Of a stretch of DNA of 14,603 nt, positions 12,354-14,603 are shown one piece after another. The translations under genes were made by a program, and so were the position numbers. Below the pieces are notes generated by a model that saw nothing but the letters and a program-made list of their open reading frames with translations, was not told where the DNA came from and made no database searches. The DNA lies in contig JASHSX010000029.1 in assembly GCA_030040865.1 (NCBI GenBank), forward strand, positions 1-14,603. The letters are read 5' to 3'. The stretch's first letter is position 1. Every line of letters begins with the position of its first letter. The stretch comes from Thermoplasmata archaeon (lineage in GTDB: Archaea; Thermoplasmatota; Thermoplasmata; Lutacidiplasmatales; UBA184).

Positions 12354-13604
12354 CTACGGGCGGCGTCGTCGCCGTCCGACCACCGCAGCCGACAACGCGC
12401 CGATGGCGATGCCGGACCCGACGACGACGAAGAAGAGGCTCGAGTTCGACACCGGCGACCCGCTCGCCGTCGCCGAGGTCCATTCACCGTTCGCGAAGAA
12501 AAAGACCGACGACTGCTCGATCGTTTGTTGGTTCGGAAACTGACCGGTCAGGTTGACCGTGCCGAAGCCCTCCCACATGGCCTGAGCGGATGGGTCGGCG
12601 ACGAGCACCCCGTCGACCTCGACGGGAATGGTTCCCCGGACGGTGGAGGTAACGTTCGTCCAACCTTCGCCCGCGTACTCCCACATCTCGGTCTCGGGTG
12701 GGCACTGGAACTCATCGCACGCTTCGAGCGTGCCGCCGACCAGCAGAATCTCGTTCGTGAACGGGTCGTACCCGATCGACGGCTCGAAGAGAGGCGGGGG
12801 TGCCACGGCTCCGGTTCGGTTCTGCCAGCTCCCGTTGGCGTACTGCCACGTGGCGCTCAGAAGGGAATCGCCGTTGGCGCTGAACCCGCCGTAGGAGACG
12901 AGCCCGGAACCGCTCGGGGCAGGGACGAGGGTCCCCTCGGAGGGCAACGCGGCGAGCGATCCTCCGGAGTCGGTCAGGTTGGTCCAAGCGCCCCCGCCGT
13001 ACGACCAGATGACGGGTCCGCCGTTCCGAATGGGGCCCGAGCCCGACCACACGGCGATGACGGCCTCCGTGGCCGGGTCGTAAGCGGCTTCGGTCGGGAC
13101 GAGCCGGTCCGGCTCCGGCGGAGCCTCGACGGAGGTGTTGGTCCAGGTCCCGCGCTGGAATTCCCACGTCGTGCCGAGCGAGTGGGCCGCGGGATAAGTG
13201 AATCCTCCGACCAGCAGGGCCGCTTCGTCCGCGGAGTCCCAGACCAGGGCGGAAGAGATCGTGGCCGGCGGGTTCGCGCCGTCCGAGGAAGTGAGGTTGG
13301 TCCACGTTCCGTTCGCGTAGGACCAGGTGCACGACGAGAAGAGCGTCGGTCCCCCCAGGCAGACCATCAGATCGACCAGGGAGCTGTCGACCGGGTCGTA
13401 GACGATCCGGGGGTCCATGCACGTCGGCGAACCCTGGAATGCGGTCGTGAAGCACGACGGATATGCCGTCCCGCTCGAAAGGGGTCCGCCCGCGGGACGA
13501 ACCCCGCCGCCGGGCGCGGCGAGCGGGCCGGTGCCGACGATCCCGAGGACGAGGACCACCGTACACGAGGCCGTGATACCGATCCGCAGACCTCCCGCCC
13601 GCAT
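12354..13604 (-). CDS. Surface-anchored Kelch-like six-bladed beta-propeller
   Basis: A 416-residue exported protein: hydrophobic signal segment (about 8-30), a propeller (about 45-382), a C-terminal membrane helix (about 390-410) and a RRRRRP cytosolic end. Six blades each end in a W-x-Y/F-x(4)-W-T-N-x-T-like strand: W94-W101, W147-W154, W200-W207, W253-W260, W308-W315 and F368-W375. The first three steps are exactly 53 residues, and most blades also contain a YDP or D-x-A turn and a VGG strand, as in Kelch/galactose-oxidase folds. NGTWTNLT-type strands carry many N-glycosylation sequons, and paired Cys in the first and fifth blades may be disulfides. No enzyme motif was found; adhesion or glycan binding is a guess. 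The start is the ATG at 13604, where the signal segment begins. It lies 86 bp behind the KaiC-like gene with no clear TATA-like box between, so the two may be co-transcribed. Confidence 0.82.
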   Translation of the reverse strand: MRAGGLRIGITASCTVVLVLGIVGTGPLAAPGGGVRPAGGPLSSGTAYPSCFTTAFQGSPTCMDPRIVYDPVDSSLVDLMVCLGGPTLFSSCTWSYANGTWTNLTSSDGANPPATISSALVWDSADEAALLVGGFTYPAAHSLGTTWEFQRGTWTNTSVEAPPEPDRLVPTEAAYDPATEAVIAVWSGSGPIRNGGPVIWSYGGGAWTNLTDSGGSLAALPSEGTLVPAPSGSGLVSYGGFSANGDSLLSATWQYANGSWQNRTGAVAPPPLFEPSIGYDPFTNEILLVGGTLEACDEFQCPPETEMWEYAGEGWTNVTSTVRGTIPVEVDGVLVADPSAQAMWEGFGTVNLTGQFPNQQTIEQSSVFFFANGEWTSATASGSPVSNSSLFFVVVGSGIAIGALSAAVVGRRRRRP

Positions 13605-13690
13605 TCGAGCACCGGGAGGGGCATCGTCCAGACAACAGGAAGGACGGGGGGGGATCGGGGGCGTTGTCGAGCGGAATCCGGCGCGCGATC

Positions 13691-14603
13691 CTAACGAATC
13701 CTCTCGAGCGCGAACGAGCCGACCACCAACGCACGGTTCGTGGTGCGGACCTCGACCCAGTCGCGGGTCTGGACCTCGCCGAATCCCTTCACCTGGAGGA
13801 AAGTCTTGTCGCGGTCCTGCCGGAAGACGATCGCCCCGTCCATCCGGCTGAGCAGCGTCTCGACCTGGGGTTCCGAGAGGGCGCCGGCCTCGAGCGAGTA
13901 CATCGCGAGCGCCGAGCGGGGCTTCAGGATGCCGACGACGTTCTGGAGGAACGAGTAGCTCGCCCGCTCGTCGCCGTGCGCGAGGGCGGCCGAGAGACCC
14001 AGGAACGCGCACCGGAACGACGTCTTGCCGTCGCCGCCGGCGGACTTTGCCGCGCTGACGAGGCTGGAGAGGATCCCGGCCCGGTCGTCGGAACCCTTTG
14101 CCACGAGCCGGTGGGGCGCTGCGGCGGGTGCGCCGCCGGACGCGTCGATCCACGTGACCATGCCCATCTGCTCGTATTCGCGGAACTGCGGCAGGACGAC
14201 CCCCAGGCTCTCGGAGATCTCCTCGGGAGGTCGAGCCGCGGTGACGATGACCGCGGGCTCTCCGCGCTTCAGGCCCTCCGCGAGGAAGGCGTAGACGACG
14301 ACCTCCTTGCCCACGAACGGGTCGCCGAGGACGACGATGTGCGACTTCGGCGGCAGACCGCCCATCAGCAGGTCGTCCAGCCGCGGCGTCCCGGTGGGGA
14401 GGCGGTCGGCGATGCGGCGCCCTTGCGCGGGTCGCAGCGTGTCAACGGCGACGTCGTCGCCGGCCGGTACGCTTCCCGCCAGATCCCGAACCCCGCCCGA
14501 GCCGGTCCCGCGCGCCGCGGACGGTGGCTCCCTCCGGTCCGCTGCGGCGACGGCGGCGAGGCCCGCCATCGAGATGTCCCCGCTCCGGGCGAGCTCCTGT
14601 CGG
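13691..14603 (-). CDS. KaiC/RecA-like protein with degenerate Walker motifs (5' end possibly outside window)
   Basis: A RecA-fold protein of the archaeal KaiC-like group, 292 residues if it starts at the ATG at 14569. The frame stays open without a stop to the window edge (RQELARSGDIS before that Met), so the true start may lie outside. Numbering from 14569: disordered N-terminus to about 55; KaiC-like entry TGTPRLDDLLMGGLPPKS (59-76); Walker A as GDPFVGKE (82-89), which keeps Lys88 but has Glu89 for the usual Thr/Ser; the region after the first helix, AVIVTAARPPEEI (106-118), matches KaiC; and the Walker B strand is FRCAFLGLSAAL (185-196), with Gly191 where Asp is expected. It may bind nucleotide weakly or not hydrolyse it, acting as a regulatory or scaffold protein. 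Signalling or motility roles known for KaiC and FlaH relatives cannot be assigned. Confidence 0.8.
   Translation of the reverse strand, partial: RQELARSGDISMAGLAAVAAADRREPPSAARGTGSGGVRDLAGSVPAGDDVAVDTLRPAQGRRIADRLPTGTPRLDDLLMGGLPPKSHIVVLGDPFVGKEVVVYAFLAEGLKRGEPAVIVTAARPPEEISESLGVVLPQFREYEQMGMVTWIDASGGAPAAAPHRLVAKGSDDRAGILSSLVSAAKSAGGDGKTSFRCAFLGLSAALAHGDERASYSFLQNVVGILKPRSALAMYSLEAGALSEPQVETLLSRMDGAIVFRQDRDKTFLQVKGFGEVQTRDWVEVRTTNRALVVGSFALERIR

Noticed and set aside
11760..13694. Open plus-strand frame of 644 codons across two genes
   Set aside because: It overlaps the dehydrogenase in another frame and then runs antisense to the Kelch-like gene. Its composition is Arg/Gly/Ser/Pro with no recognisable motifs.
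13605..14153. Longer start for the Kelch-like gene (183 extra residues)
   Set aside because: The extension is an out-of-frame shadow of the KaiC-like gene, very Arg-rich, and would bury the signal segment that begins at the ATG at 13604.

Overview
The window is GC-rich, tightly packed DNA that I read as archaeal, most likely from an uncultured Thermoplasmatota-like lineage. Four things point there: a thermopsin (peptidase A5) domain, a family known essentially only from archaea; AT-rich TATA-like boxes standing alone in GC-rich DNA about 25-30 bp upstream of start codons, with no room for a Shine-Dalgarno site (leaderless mRNAs); pyrimidine-tract 3' ends; and a KaiC/RecA-like protein of archaeal type. 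The phylum is an inference from gene content, not a measurement.

Layout, left to right. Positions 145-5307 (minus) encode a giant 1720-residue cell-surface protein: N-terminal hydrophobic segment, thermopsin domain, long right-handed beta-helix with 22-residue rungs, three ~75-residue Ig-like repeats, a C-terminal membrane anchor and a Gly/Ser/Pro tail. A 186-bp divergent promoter region carrying a palindrome separates it from a plus-strand run: an unrecognised 209-residue protein (5494-6123), a multi-pass membrane protein with two ExxE motifs (6183-6884), and a triple zinc-ribbon protein with an RGG-rich tail (6953-7696). Converging on that run is a two-gene minus-strand operon: a MoaD/ThiS ubiquitin-like protein ending in Gly-Gly (8874-9143) followed by a cytosolic BNR/Asp-box beta-propeller (7724-8860).

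Next come an acetate/succinate transporter of the GPR1/FUN34/YaaH family (9239-9934, minus), a small unrecognised protein (10135-10410, plus), a HAD-superfamily hydrolase with an atypical motif I (10434-11216, minus), and, divergent from it, a D-2-hydroxyacid dehydrogenase (11315-12331, plus). The right end holds a secreted, membrane-anchored Kelch-like beta-propeller (12354-13604, minus) and a KaiC/RecA-like protein with degraded Walker motifs (13691 to the window edge, minus).

Taken together this looks like an ordinary archaeal chromosome segment with a heterotroph flavour: surface protease/adhesin, surface propeller, small organic acid uptake and 2-hydroxyacid metabolism. I see no insertion sequence, CRISPR array, rRNA, tRNA or phage module, and no gene-free stretch longer than 300 bases. 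The least explained items are the giant thermopsin/beta-helix fusion, the MoaD-propeller pair, the zinc-ribbon/RGG protein and the pseudo-KaiC.
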